From Leuconostoc inhae (GTDB lineage Bacteria > Bacillota > Bacilli > Lactobacillales > Lactobacillaceae): DNA of 64,000 nucleotides. Within the stretch, counting starts at the first letter, position 1, and every line of letters starts with the position of its first letter. Shown here piece after piece: positions 41,089-50,427 of the stretch. The stretch is from positions 1 to 64,000 of the forward strand of contig NZ_BPKW01000010.1 in assembly GCF_019656015.1 (NCBI RefSeq). Direction: 5' to 3'. The notes under the pieces are model-generated. The model did no database searches. It saw only the letters and a program-made list of their open reading frames with translations, and was not told the DNA's origin. The position numbers and the translations under genes were made by a program.

Positions 41089-42045
41089 ATGACAATTGAA
41101 CCATCAAAAGCACAAGATGTTTGGAAAGATATTGGTGAGCATGTTCAATTTACTGTTTTAAAGTTAAAACGAACGAATCAAGCGGACGTACAAGAAGTAA
41201 TTCAAGAATTTGCTGATCGTTCTCAGGCTATTATTAGATCTTTACGCATTCGTGATTCAAAAGCAACTGGATCAGAGTTAAAGGTGTCTTTCGGATTCAG
41301 TAGTTCTGCATGGGATTATTTATTTCCTAATCAGTCAAAACCGGCTGAATTAGAAACTTATGAATCATTATCAGGACCACAGTACAGTATGCCAGCGACT
41401 GAAGGTGATTTATTTTTCCATATTCGTGCCAGTAATGAAGCTGTTGTGTATGAAGCACAGACACAATTTATGCGTTTCCTAAGAAAAGTGACAACAGTTG
41501 TCGATGAGACAAAAGGTTTTCGTTACTTTGAAGGACGCGCAATTATTGGATTTATAGATGGAACAGAAGCACCAGCTGTTGAAGATGCAGCGCCATATGC
41601 GCTAGTTGGTGACGAAGATAAAGAATTTATCAATGGATCATATGCATTCGCACAAAAATGGCTTCATAATATGGCTACATGGCATCATCTTAAGACTGAA
41701 GAGCAGGAAAAAGCTATTGGTCGTGAAAAATTTACAGATATTGAGTTAGAAGATGAAGATAAGTTTAAAAATGCCCACAATGTCACTTCTAAATTAGAAA
41801 AAGATGGGGTAGAGCAAAAAATTATTCGAATGAATGTCCCATTTTCAGAACCAGCCTCTGGTAAAACAGGTACTTATTTTATGGGTTATTCACGTCATTG
41901 GACAATTACGAAGGGGATGTTGGAAAATATGCTGGAAAAATCCGATTATTTATTGAGTTTTTCTGATATTTTATCAGGTCAGTTATTTTTTATTCCTTCT
42001 CGTGATACTTTAGCTGAAATTGCTGATGGTCATTTTAATGATTAA
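41089..42045 (+). CDS. DyP-type haem peroxidase (YfeX-like)
   Basis: Haem enzyme of the dye-decolourising peroxidase family; it may oxidise organic substrates with H2O2 or act on porphyrins. The signature GFIDGTEAP starts near residue 154 with the catalytic Asp157. From ATG 41089 (SD GGGGGAA) it has 318 residues, near the size of the shorter intracellular types. No signal peptide or Tat motif is present, so it is cytoplasmic. No ferredoxin or encapsulin neighbour is seen. Confidence 0.88.
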   Translation: MTIEPSKAQDVWKDIGEHVQFTVLKLKRTNQADVQEVIQEFADRSQAIIRSLRIRDSKATGSELKVSFGFSSSAWDYLFPNQSKPAELETYESLSGPQYSMPATEGDLFFHIRASNEAVVYEAQTQFMRFLRKVTTVVDETKGFRYFEGRAIIGFIDGTEAPAVEDAAPYALVGDEDKEFINGSYAFAQKWLHNMATWHHLKTEEQEKAIGREKFTDIELEDEDKFKNAHNVTSKLEKDGVEQKIIRMNVPFSEPASGKTGTYFMGYSRHWTITKGMLENMLEKSDYLLSFSDILSGQLFFIPSRDTLAEIADGHFND

Positions 42046-42092
42046 TGAGTACTAGGGATACCTTTTGTTTCAGTTGATTAATATGACAAATT

Positions 42093-42134
42093 AAAAAGCG
42101 GAGCGATGATTTTATATCAGCGCTTCGCTTTTTT
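42093..42134. terminator. Terminator between the DyP gene and hflX
   Basis: Stem 42093-42105 with 42121-42133 (one G-U), flanked by A's and T's, so it is probably used from both sides. Confidence 0.85.
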
Positions 42135-42146
42135 AAAACAAACAAG

Positions 42147-43445
42147 CTAAACAGTATATTTGGTAAATAATTCACGTTCAAGTTTTGAAAGTTCAACAGT
42201 TAAAAGTGCCCCTGTTTCATCATAAGTTTCACTTAAAAAAGTATGTTTAGATGCTAATTGAGCTTGTATAGCACCTTGATCAAAAGGGATTTTTAAAGTA
42301 ACTGTTTCAACATCGTTAAATATGTGTTGTTTAATTAAATCAATTAATGCTATTTGAGAGTCTGAATCTAGCGCTGAAATCGTAATGGCGTTTTCTCCTG
42401 ATAATTCAGGATAGACTAGTTCAGTACGATCAGCTTTGTTGTAAATTGTAATCATAGGGACATCAGTTACGCCGACTTCCGATAGTGTTTTTTCAGTGGT
42501 TGCCATCATGTCTTTGTAATGTTCATCAGATACATCGACAACATGTAACAAAAGATCAGCATTTGCAGCTTCTTGCAAAGTTGACTTAAAAGCTGCCACT
42601 AAATTGTGTGGCAATTTTGAAACAAAACCAACAGTGTCGCTCAATAAAAATTGCTTTTTATCTGGTAAAGTTAATTGTCGAACTGTCGTATTCAAAGTGG
42701 CGAATAACATATCTTTTTCGAAAACCTGTTTAGATTCTGATAGTTCAGATCCGACACCAAATTGGTCAAGTAGACGATTCATTAAAGTTGATTTTCCCGC
42801 GTTCGTATAGCCAACGAGGGCAACATTTGGTAGGTCATTTTCATGACGACGGGCAGATCGTGTACTATCTCCCGTTGTTAAATCAGACAGATCTTGACGA
42901 ATATGAACCATTTGTGCTGTAATACGCCGACGTGATTCTTCTAATTTGGTTTCACCTGAGCCACGAGAAGTAAAGCCGCCACCACCAGCACCAGTTTGTT
43001 GATCTAAACTCACAGACATACTTGTGCGTAAGCGAGGAAGTTGGTACTGTAGTCTGGCTAACTGAACTTGTAATTTGGCTTCTTTTGTTTGCGCACGTTG
43101 TGCGAAAATATCTAAAATCAATCCTGTACGGTCAAGTACAGTTGCGTTTGTTGCCTTTTCTAAGTTGCGAATCTGTGAAGGGGATAACTCGTCATTTGCA
43201 ACGATCATATCAACATCATAACTTTTAACAGCTTCAGCTAATTCTTCGACTTTTCCTTTACCAAAATAGGTCGCAGGATTAGGTCTTTCCAGCTTTTGTG
43301 TAAATGTTTCAACTGGTTCTAAGTTATTGGCGGTAGTCAGATTTGCCAATTCTTCTAATTCATAAGTTAAGTTAGTATTGTTAGTGGTTAATCCGACTAG
43401 AAAAACCTGGCGGGGTGTGTCAATATTTGAGTGTTGCTGTGTCAT
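42147..43445 (-). CDS. hflX: Ribosome-associated GTPase HflX
   Basis: GTPase that splits stalled ribosomes under stress. It has the Gly-rich HflX segment (QQTGAGGGGFTSRGSGE), then the G domain with GYTNAGKST, DTVGF and NKAD. ATG 43445 (MTQQHSNID) is chosen because GGAGG lies 9 nt upstream; the frame continues to 43529. This start gives 432 residues. It is a single-gene unit. Confidence 0.93.
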   Translation of the reverse strand: MTQQHSNIDTPRQVFLVGLTTNNTNLTYELEELANLTTANNLEPVETFTQKLERPNPATYFGKGKVEELAEAVKSYDVDMIVANDELSPSQIRNLEKATNATVLDRTGLILDIFAQRAQTKEAKLQVQLARLQYQLPRLRTSMSVSLDQQTGAGGGGFTSRGSGETKLEESRRRITAQMVHIRQDLSDLTTGDSTRSARRHENDLPNVALVGYTNAGKSTLMNRLLDQFGVGSELSESKQVFEKDMLFATLNTTVRQLTLPDKKQFLLSDTVGFVSKLPHNLVAAFKSTLQEAANADLLLHVVDVSDEHYKDMMATTEKTLSEVGVTDVPMITIYNKADRTELVYPELSGENAITISALDSDSQIALIDLIKQHIFNDVETVTLKIPFDQGAIQAQLASKHTFLSETYDETGALLTVELSKLERELFTKYTV

Positions 43446-43643
43446 AAAAAAATACCTCCAGTGTATGTGAGACTGGGGGCATTTTGACGTGTTGAAGGCA
43501 AAATTGCAAACCAATCCCAAGACGGACACACAAAAATAATCAAGTTATCTTCGTATGCGAAATCTTAAAATTTAGTCAACAATGCACTGCACTTCCTTTA
43601 TCTAAGTTAATGTTAGTGTAACAGTTTTTGAAGATATTGTCCA

Positions 43644-44309
43644 TTAAAAGACAGTTGTATCATCATTAAAGCGAGAGATGGTTGCTGAATTTGGCAGTAA
43701 TTCGATTTGCATTAGGGCACCATTTTTAACAGCGTTACTTGAAAGATCACGTCGGTTTAATTTTTCTGCAATGCCGCGAATCGTTGTACCATGAGATACG
43801 ATGAGCACATTGTCGCCATCCTGGTGTCGGTTACGAATATCATCAAAGCCGTGAGATACCCGTGCCCACCATTGTTCATCATTTTCTGCAAAAGTGAAGG
43901 GGTCAGCTAATCGAATTGTGTTCATCGTTTCTGCCATGCCATAACCTGTAATAAGGTCTGAGTAGGTGGCAAAAGTTTGTGTTGTATACGCGCTAAGCGT
44001 TGTTGTGACAGCTTCACTATCAATGCCTTCAAATGATCCAAAAAATTGTTCTCGAAAATCAGATAGTTGGTTTGGTTCAAAGGGAGAATTGGCGGTATTA
44101 TTTTTTAAAATATAGCGTGCAGTGTTGATAGCACGGGTTAAATCAGAAGAGTAAACACCATCAAAATGTATATTAGCTAATCTTGATCCTGCATCAAGTC
44201 CATTTTGAATGCCTTTTGGGGTTAACGGGGCATCGGACCAGCCCTGAAAACGATGTAAAAAATTAAAGTAAGTTTTGCCATGTCGAACAATATAAAGATT
44301 AATAGCCAT
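43644..44309 (-). CDS. Histidine phosphatase family protein
   Basis: Phosphoglycerate-mutase-like fold with the catalytic VRHGKTYFN near residue 8, Glu in DFREQFFGSFEG, and second His in IVSHGTT. The dPGM mutase motifs of GpmA (at 51637) are missing, so it is more likely a phosphatase of unknown substrate. Start is uncertain: ATG 44309 (MAINLYIVRHG) matches the family, ATG 44327 would add six residues, and neither has a good SD. A leader ORF with a strong SD and a 13-bp hairpin lie upstream. Confidence 0.82.
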   Translation of the reverse strand: MAINLYIVRHGKTYFNFLHRFQGWSDAPLTPKGIQNGLDAGSRLANIHFDGVYSSDLTRAINTARYILKNNTANSPFEPNQLSDFREQFFGSFEGIDSEAVTTTLSAYTTQTFATYSDLITGYGMAETMNTIRLADPFTFAENDEQWWARVSHGFDDIRNRHQDGDNVLIVSHGTTIRGIAEKLNRRDLSSNAVKNGALMQIELLPNSATISRFNDDTTVF

Positions 44310-44344
44310 AATTGTGGGTGTGTACATAACATGTGTAAAACACT

Positions 44345-44384
44345 ATGATAGATTAAATCTGTTAGTATTGCTTTAATCTATCAT
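44345..44384 (-). promoter_or_regulatory. 13-bp hairpin in the phosphatase leader
   Basis: ATGATAGATTAAA (44345-44357) is the exact complement of 44372-44384. On the minus strand it lies within and just after the leader ORF. Confidence 0.6.
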
Positions 44385-44400
44385 GAATAGTTAAGTACAT
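44362..44400 (-). CDS. Possible leader peptide (12 residues)
   Basis: Reads MYLTIHDRLKQY and stops. AGGAGG (44409-44404) is only 3 nt from its ATG, close but usable. It is the best SD in the region, while the phosphatase gene 55 to 75 nt further on has none. The ORF runs into the 13-bp hairpin, so ribosomes on it would change the fold. Function is inference; the SD might instead belong to a lost gene start. Confidence 0.4.
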   Translation of the reverse strand: MYLTIHDRLKQY

Positions 44401-44454
44401 GATCCTCCTAAAGTTTATTATCTCTATTTTAACATTTAATTGACATAAATTCTT

Positions 44455-44481
44455 GAACAAAAAAACCGCTTAAGCGGTTTT
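44455..44481 (-). terminator. Terminator of the CNNM-family gene
   Basis: On the minus strand AAAACCGC-TTAA-GCGGTTTT (44481-44462) is followed by a T run. Confidence 0.88.
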
Positions 44482-44485
44482 AGAA

Positions 44486-45889
44486 TTAATTAAGTTGATT
44501 TGTGGTTTCCGAGGATTCTTCATTGAGTTTCTTCTCGTCCTCATCAAAGATACCATTATCATTTTGATCTTGTCTAGGAGTAGGTAGAACTTTCACAGTA
44601 AACTGAGAAATATAAGCATTGTCATAATCTAAAGCAGTTAAGCGAAAATTAGCAACCTTCATTGTATCACCAGTTCGGAATTCAGGATCTTTATTCAATA
44701 CATAGCCGGTCAAAGTGACCGCATCATTATCTTCTAATTCTTTAACATTTTGATTGAAATATCTTTCAAAGTCATAAAGTGTCATTTTACCAGAAACTTT
44801 ATAATGATGATCGCCAAGTTTTTCGATGTAATCATCTGAGACATCATCGATTTCATCTCGGACTGTACCAAAAAGCTCTTCATAAATGTCTTTATCAGTA
44901 ATTAAACCACTTGTGCCACCATACTCATCTACAACAATGGCAATCGGTGAGCGCTTAATAATCATTTCATCCATGACATCATGCAAATCCATATTTTCGG
45001 GAACGGCCGGAATGTTACGCATAATTTTAGAGACTGGATCAGTATCCTTAATGCGTGACTGCCTAACTAAATCATAGTTGAAGACATAACCTAAAACTTT
45101 GTCTTTGTCGTTATCTGCAATGACAGGAAAACGAGAATAGCGTTTTTCCAAATACAAATTAAGTGCCTCAGAAATAGGTGTTTTGACATCAATTGCTGTC
45201 ATAGAGGTACGATCAATCATAATATCAACGGCAACTTTATCATTCATTTCAAAAGCACGTTGCATAAACGTTAAGTCTTCCTCATCTAATTCTCCTGCAG
45301 CAGCAGCATTCTTAGATAGAGATAGAATTTCAGTTTGTGAATAAATGTCTTCTTCACCATCAGTACGAAATCCTAACAAATGTGTAATGACATTTGATAA
45401 ATGATCTAATGCCCAAATCATTGGGAAAAGAGTAATGTGGAAAAAACGCACAGGACGGACAATAAAGAGTAAAACTTTGACGGGGGACTCAATAGCGATA
45501 TTTTTGGGAACTAAATCGGTAAATACAGCATGAACTATTGTAAAAATAATCATGGCAGAAACCGAAGCAACCGCGCGAGCATATTCAGGTGGCAAAACAC
45601 CTGAATTTAGGATAATATTAGCGACAGTTTCTTCACCGACCCAACCTAATATTAAACTTGTTAATGTAATACCGACTTGCGCAGTCGATAAATATTCAGT
45701 TAGATGGGTCACCATGTGAATGGCATTTGCGACATTTCGTGAAGGCTTTTCACGATTTTCCTGCAAATCCCGTAAAGCACTAAGACGTACTTTAACCAAA
45801 GAATATTCTGTTAATGTAAACAAAATAGCGAGTAGTAACACCACAACGATAATGACAAAGTTGAGGAGCATAGACGGACCAGAATCCAA
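44486..45889 (-). CDS. CNNM/HlyC-type membrane protein with CBS domains
   Basis: Hemolysin C/CorC-like family, in some members linked to Mg2+ or Co2+ export. The order is a DUF21/CNNM membrane domain with about four helices (1-190), a pair of CBS domains (about 205-330; SRFPVI and SPIAIVVDEYGGTSGLIT), and a CorC_HlyC domain (about 345-430). An acidic tail of about 30 residues follows. TTG 45889 is chosen because AAAAGAGG lies 9 nt upstream, giving 467 residues; ATG 45871 is six codons later. It ends at a strong terminator. Confidence 0.85.
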   Translation of the reverse strand: MDSGPSMLLNFVIIVVVLLLAILFTLTEYSLVKVRLSALRDLQENREKPSRNVANAIHMVTHLTEYLSTAQVGITLTSLILGWVGEETVANIILNSGVLPPEYARAVASVSAMIIFTIVHAVFTDLVPKNIAIESPVKVLLFIVRPVRFFHITLFPMIWALDHLSNVITHLLGFRTDGEEDIYSQTEILSLSKNAAAAGELDEEDLTFMQRAFEMNDKVAVDIMIDRTSMTAIDVKTPISEALNLYLEKRYSRFPVIADNDKDKVLGYVFNYDLVRQSRIKDTDPVSKIMRNIPAVPENMDLHDVMDEMIIKRSPIAIVVDEYGGTSGLITDKDIYEELFGTVRDEIDDVSDDYIEKLGDHHYKVSGKMTLYDFERYFNQNVKELEDNDAVTLTGYVLNKDPEFRTGDTMKVANFRLTALDYDNAYISQFTVKVLPTPRQDQNDNGIFDEDEKKLNEESSETTNQLN

Positions 45890-45994
45890 ATTCGTAAACC
45901 TCTTTTCTAATGTATAACTAACCGCTATTATACCAGAAAATAATGAAAAAGCTAAGTCATTTATCAAAATCATAAGTTTTAAAAAAACGAACAA

Positions 45995-46371
45995 TTTTTG
46001 ATATCGATTTACGAATAATAGATAAAATCGAACAAAATTTCGCTTAGGTTCTCAATTAAATTAATGAGTAGCATATTTAAAGTTTGATAGAACGGGTGTT
46101 GAGCAACTTTTATAATTTTTTGATGTTAAATTTAATTTGTGCCTATAGATGTTTTGCTTTGGTATGACAACGTTTTTAACGTTCGTATGTTTAGTTTGTG
46201 AAAAAAATTGTAGTATTTCTTTTGTACAGACTGAATTCATTGGTACACATCGAACAATTGTTTGTGAAGACGCATATTGTCCTTGTTATTTTTTAAAAAG
46301 TAGGTAAACTAAGGAGTAGCAGATATTTGATTTCATGATGAAAAATAATAAATATTACTAAAGAGGCGCTT
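45995..46371. other. Non-coding gap before nrdH
   Basis: About 380 bp without a credible ORF. CGAACAA occurs three times (about 45987, 46030, 46251), the last within an AACAATTGTT palindrome. A weak promoter (TTGATT 46327-46332, TAAATA 46349-46354) may drive nrdH. No clear NrdR box pair was found. Confidence 0.4.
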
Positions 46372-46602
46372 ATGGAGAAAGTAACAGTATATACTAAGTA
46401 CGATTGCGTGCAATGCAAAATGACAAAAAAGTTTTTGGAAACACAGGGTATTCCGTTTAAGGAAATCAACATTGAAGAAAATACAGAGTATGTTGACACA
46501 CTAAAGGCTGATGGCTTCCGTCAAACACCAGTTGTGTCAATTGAAGGCATGCCAAAATTCTCTGGTTTCCGCCCAGATGTATTAAAGCAGATTTCAGCTT
46601 AA
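46372..46602 (+). CDS. nrdH: Glutaredoxin-like protein NrdH
   Basis: Thioredoxin-fold electron donor for class Ib ribonucleotide reductase. It has 76 residues and the redox motif C-V-Q-C at 12-15, with the conserved RQTPVVSIEG and FSGFRPD segments. SD AGAGG before ATG 46372. A weak terminator separates it from nrdE. Confidence 0.94.
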   Translation: MEKVTVYTKYDCVQCKMTKKFLETQGIPFKEINIEENTEYVDTLKADGFRQTPVVSIEGMPKFSGFRPDVLKQISA

Positions 46603-46615
46603 ACTCAATGACATT

Positions 46616-46647
46616 AACATCGTGAGGTAATCAACCGATGTTTTTTT
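46616..46647 (+). terminator. Internal terminator between nrdH and nrdE
   Basis: AACATCG/CGATGTT (46616-46622 with 46636-46642) followed by seven T's. The 7-bp stem is short with a 13-nt loop, so partial read-through is likely. Confidence 0.6.
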
Positions 46648-46694
46648 ATTACAGTTAAAAACATAAATTGTGAGACGTATAGGGGACAAAATTC

Positions 46695-48866
46695 ATGCCA
46701 TTAAAAGAACTTAACTTAGATCAAGTGACTTATTTTGATTTAAATAATCAAGTCAATATTCCTAAAAATAATCAAATTCAGCTCGAAAAGGATCAAGAAG
46801 CACTTGATGCTTTTTTAAAAGAAAATGTCTGGCCAAATGTTATTCATTTTGAATCATTAGCAGACCGTTTTGAGTGGTTGTTTGAAAATGATTTTTTGGA
46901 ACGTGCGTTTATTGAGAAATATAGTTTGACGTTTATTGAGAAATTGTATGCTTATTTAGAGAGCCAACATTTTAACTTCAAGTCATTTATGGCAGCTTTT
47001 AAATTTTATAATCAATACGCTTTGAAAACAAATGATGGGCAACATTACGTTGAAACCTATGTCGATCGTGTCGCAATGAATGCTTTATATTATGCCGATG
47101 GTCGTGAGGAATTAGCATTACGTTTGGCTGATGAAATGATTCATCAACGTTATCAACCTGCCACACCGAGCTTTTTGAATGCTGGCCGTGCACGTCGTGG
47201 TGAATTAGTGTCATGCTTTATTATACAAACATCTGATGACATGAACTCAATTGGTCGAACAGTCAACTCAGCATTGCAATTATCAAAAATGGGTGGCGGT
47301 GTCGGTATCAACGTGTCAAATGTGCGAGAAGCTGGTGCCCCAGTCATGGGAATTGCTAATTCTGCTGGTGGTATTGTGCCAATCATGAAGTTATTGGAAG
47401 ATTCCTTTACTTTCTCTTCTCAAGTTGGCGCACGACAAGGTGCAGGTGTCGTTTATCTATCAGTTTTTCATCCTGATATTATGGCATTTCTGTCAACAAA
47501 AAAAGAAAATGCTGATGAAAAAATACGTGTTAAAACATTATCATTGGGATTAACAATTCCTGATAAATTTTATGATTTAGTACGTAAAAATGACGTGATG
47601 TACCTATTTAGTCCAGTAGATGTCGAAAAAGTCTATGGCAAGCCATTTAATTATATTGATATTACAGCTGAATATGATAATATGGTGGCTAACGATAAGA
47701 TTGCTAAATATCATGTTGATGCACGTTTTTTGGAAGAAGAAATATCAAAGTTACAACAAGAATCTGGTTATCCCTATGTTATTAATATTGATGTTGCTAA
47801 TCGTGCAAACCCGATTGCTGGCAAAATTATTTCATCCAACTTATGTTCGGAAATTTTACAAGTACAAACGCCATCGGAATTAGATAATGGCCAGCAATAT
47901 ACGCGTTTGGGTTCAGATGTGAGCTGCAACTTGGGGTCAATTAACATTGTTAATATGATGGCAACAAATAACTTTGGTGAATCAGTGGATACAATGGTAC
48001 GTGCGTTAACATATGTGTCTGATACATCAAACTTAGATGTTGTGCCGTCAATTGCCAAAGGAAACACTGAGAAACACGCCATTGGTCTAGGCGCTATGGG
48101 CTTAGCTGCATACTTTGCTCAAAATAAAATGTATTATGGTGATGAGGAGTCGTTGGACTTTACAACAACGTTCTTTATGACATTGAATTATTATTCAATT
48201 AAAGCCTCAATGGCAATTGCTAAAGAACGTCATGAAACCTTTTTCGAATTTGAAAAATCTACTTACGCTGATGGTTCTTATTTTGGTAAGTATCTAGAGA
48301 AGGATTGGGCGCCACGTACACAAAAAGTCGTTACAGCGTTTGCTAAACATAATATCCCAACAAAACATGATTGGGCAGAATTAAAAGCTGACGTTGCTAA
48401 ATATGGTATGTATAATGCCTATCGTCATGCTATTGCGCCAACAGGTTCTATTTCTTATGTTAATGATACAACAGCAACATTGTTGCCAATTGTCAATAGA
48501 ATAGAAGAACGTCAAGAGGGCATGATTGGGAAAGTTTATTATCCAGCTCCTGGTTTGAATAATGAAACAATGCCCTACTATGTTTCAGCGTATGATGTAG
48601 ATATGCGTAAGGTGATTGATATCTATGCTGCTGCTCAGGAACACATCGATCAAGGGATGGCATTAACTTTGTTTATGCGTTCGACGTTGTCAAATGATTT
48701 GTATGAATGGAAAAAGGGTCGAACAGATAAAATGACGACGCGTGATTTGACTATTTTACGTCATTATGCCTTTAACAAAGGTATTAAATCATTATATTAT
48801 GTGCGTACATTTACCGATGATAACCAAGAATCAGGTGTGAATGAATGTGAGAGCTGCTCAATTTAG
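46695..48866 (+). CDS. nrdE: Ribonucleoside-diphosphate reductase class Ib, large subunit
   Basis: Reduces ribonucleoside diphosphates to deoxyribonucleotides through a thiyl radical. The 723-residue protein has the redox Cys in RRGELVSCF, the radical Cys near 384 in SSNLCSE, and the C-terminal reducing pair in ECESCSI. No ATP-cone is present, as in class Ib. SD AGGGGA before ATG 46695. It works with NrdF (Mn-tyrosyl radical), NrdI and NrdH from the same locus. Confidence 0.96.
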   Translation: MPLKELNLDQVTYFDLNNQVNIPKNNQIQLEKDQEALDAFLKENVWPNVIHFESLADRFEWLFENDFLERAFIEKYSLTFIEKLYAYLESQHFNFKSFMAAFKFYNQYALKTNDGQHYVETYVDRVAMNALYYADGREELALRLADEMIHQRYQPATPSFLNAGRARRGELVSCFIIQTSDDMNSIGRTVNSALQLSKMGGGVGINVSNVREAGAPVMGIANSAGGIVPIMKLLEDSFTFSSQVGARQGAGVVYLSVFHPDIMAFLSTKKENADEKIRVKTLSLGLTIPDKFYDLVRKNDVMYLFSPVDVEKVYGKPFNYIDITAEYDNMVANDKIAKYHVDARFLEEEISKLQQESGYPYVINIDVANRANPIAGKIISSNLCSEILQVQTPSELDNGQQYTRLGSDVSCNLGSINIVNMMATNNFGESVDTMVRALTYVSDTSNLDVVPSIAKGNTEKHAIGLGAMGLAAYFAQNKMYYGDEESLDFTTTFFMTLNYYSIKASMAIAKERHETFFEFEKSTYADGSYFGKYLEKDWAPRTQKVVTAFAKHNIPTKHDWAELKADVAKYGMYNAYRHAIAPTGSISYVNDTTATLLPIVNRIEERQEGMIGKVYYPAPGLNNETMPYYVSAYDVDMRKVIDIYAAAQEHIDQGMALTLFMRSTLSNDLYEWKKGRTDKMTTRDLTILRHYAFNKGIKSLYYVRTFTDDNQESGVNECESCSI

Positions 48867-48872
48867 TTTTAA

Positions 48873-48909
48873 AAATAAATCGTCTAGTTATTGGTAAGAT
48901 GATTTATTT
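48873..48909 (+). promoter_or_regulatory. Hairpin between nrdE and nrdI
   Basis: A 12-bp stem, 48873-48884 with 48898-48909, including one G-U, without a T run. It may stabilise or process the message. Confidence 0.4.
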
Positions 48910-48950
48910 GTACATACAGCATAGCAGTGATTGAAGGGCGTTAATTATTT

Positions 48951-49391
48951 ATGATGAAAATCAATGTTTTATATACCTCAACTGAGGGAAATACACAATC
49001 TTTTGTGGAAAAATTACAAGCAGTGGCTGAAAAAAATAGTGATATACTTGAAGCACGTATGATTGGTGATGAGACAGAGTATGCAAATGAGACAGAACCC
49101 TATGTCGCTATTGTTCCTACGTATTTGAATGGGGGAACAGGAACTGGTCCTGAAGTGACGGAAATTTTCACTAACGCTTTAGGAGATTACATATCATTTG
49201 GACGTAATAGCCAGTATTTAAAAGGTGTTGTTGGATCAGGAAATCGTAATTTCAATGTACAATTCAATTTAACAGCGTTACGTTATGCCGACAAGTTTAA
49301 TGTACCAATGATATTTGCTTATGAACTACGTGGTAGCATATTTGATGCAGAAAAAGCCTATCACTTAATAAAACCTTTATTTGGAGAATAA
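48951..49391 (+). CDS. nrdI: Flavodoxin-like NrdI
   Basis: FMN protein that supplies the oxidant for assembling the Mn-tyrosyl radical in NrdF. It has 146 residues, starting with the FMN loop YTSTEGNTQSF, then VVGSGNRNF. It lies 5 bp before nrdF, behind nrdE rather than in the more usual nrdHIEF order. Confidence 0.92.
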   Translation: MMKINVLYTSTEGNTQSFVEKLQAVAEKNSDILEARMIGDETEYANETEPYVAIVPTYLNGGTGTGPEVTEIFTNALGDYISFGRNSQYLKGVVGSGNRNFNVQFNLTALRYADKFNVPMIFAYELRGSIFDAEKAYHLIKPLFGE

Positions 49392-49396
49392 AACCC

Positions 49397-50374
49397 ATGG
49401 AACATTTAAAAGATAACTCATATACAGCGATTAACTGGAATACAATTGAAGATGAACTCGACAAGGCAACCTGGGAAAAATTGACACAACAATTTTGGCT
49501 CGATACACGTATTCCAATTTCCAACGATTTGAAAACATGGCGTGGTAATATGTCAGATCAAGAACGCAAAACGATGAATTTGGTGTTTGGTGGACTAACA
49601 ACTTTGGATACATTGCAATCGCAAGATGGCATGGCACAATTAAAATTAGATGTTGTCAATCAAAAAGAAGAGGCTGTGCTGAATAATATTCAGTTTATGG
49701 AATCTGTTCATGCTAAATCCTATTCATCTATCTTTGAAACGCTGAATGAAAAAACAGAAATTGAAGCTATTTTTGATTGGGCTGATACGAATGAATTCTT
49801 GCAATACAAGGCTAATCGTATTAACGGCATTTATCGGACTGGATCACCATTGCAAAAGAAGATAGCATCAGTCTTTTTGGAAACATTTTTGTTTTATTCT
49901 GGCTTTTATACACCGTTATATTTTCTAGGTCACAACAAGATGTTAAATGTTGCAGAAATCATTAAATTAATCATACGTGACGAATCTGTTCATGGGACAT
50001 ATATTGGTTATAAATTTCAAATTGGTTTTAACCAACTGCCAGCAGAAGAAAAAAATGAATTACAAAGTTGGATGTATGATTTACTTTATGAATTATACGA
50101 AAATGAAGAAAAATATACACATGAATTGTATGATGATTTAGGATGGACAGAGCAAGTATTAACATTCCTACGTTATAATGCTAATAAGGCGCTAATGAAC
50201 TTAGGGCAAGAGCCAATGTTTCCAGATGGTGCGGATGATGTCAACCCGGTTGTTATGAATGGCATTTCAACCTCAACGGCTAATCATGATTTTTTCTCTG
50301 GTGTGGGTAATGGTTATTTACTTGGTGCAGTTGAAGCTATGGAAGAAGACGATTATAATATTAGCAATAACTGA
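49397..50374 (+). CDS. nrdF: Ribonucleoside-diphosphate reductase class Ib, small subunit
   Basis: Radical-generating subunit with a dimetal site. It has 325 residues; metal ligands are seen in MESVHAKSY and IIRDESVHGTYIG. SD GGAGAA precedes ATG 49397. It ends the nrd locus at a strong terminator. Confidence 0.96.
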   Translation: MEHLKDNSYTAINWNTIEDELDKATWEKLTQQFWLDTRIPISNDLKTWRGNMSDQERKTMNLVFGGLTTLDTLQSQDGMAQLKLDVVNQKEEAVLNNIQFMESVHAKSYSSIFETLNEKTEIEAIFDWADTNEFLQYKANRINGIYRTGSPLQKKIASVFLETFLFYSGFYTPLYFLGHNKMLNVAEIIKLIIRDESVHGTYIGYKFQIGFNQLPAEEKNELQSWMYDLLYELYENEEKYTHELYDDLGWTEQVLTFLRYNANKALMNLGQEPMFPDGADDVNPVVMNGISTSTANHDFFSGVGNGYLLGAVEAMEEDDYNISNN

Positions 50375-50383
50375 ATACAAAAT

Positions 50384-50427
50384 AAAACCTCTTAATATCA
50401 TTATTTAATGATATTAAGAGGTTTTTT
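50384..50427. terminator. Terminator between nrdF and the PAP2 gene
   Basis: A perfect 19-bp stem (50384-50402 with 50407-50425, loop ATTT), T's on one strand and A's on the other. Confidence 0.93.
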
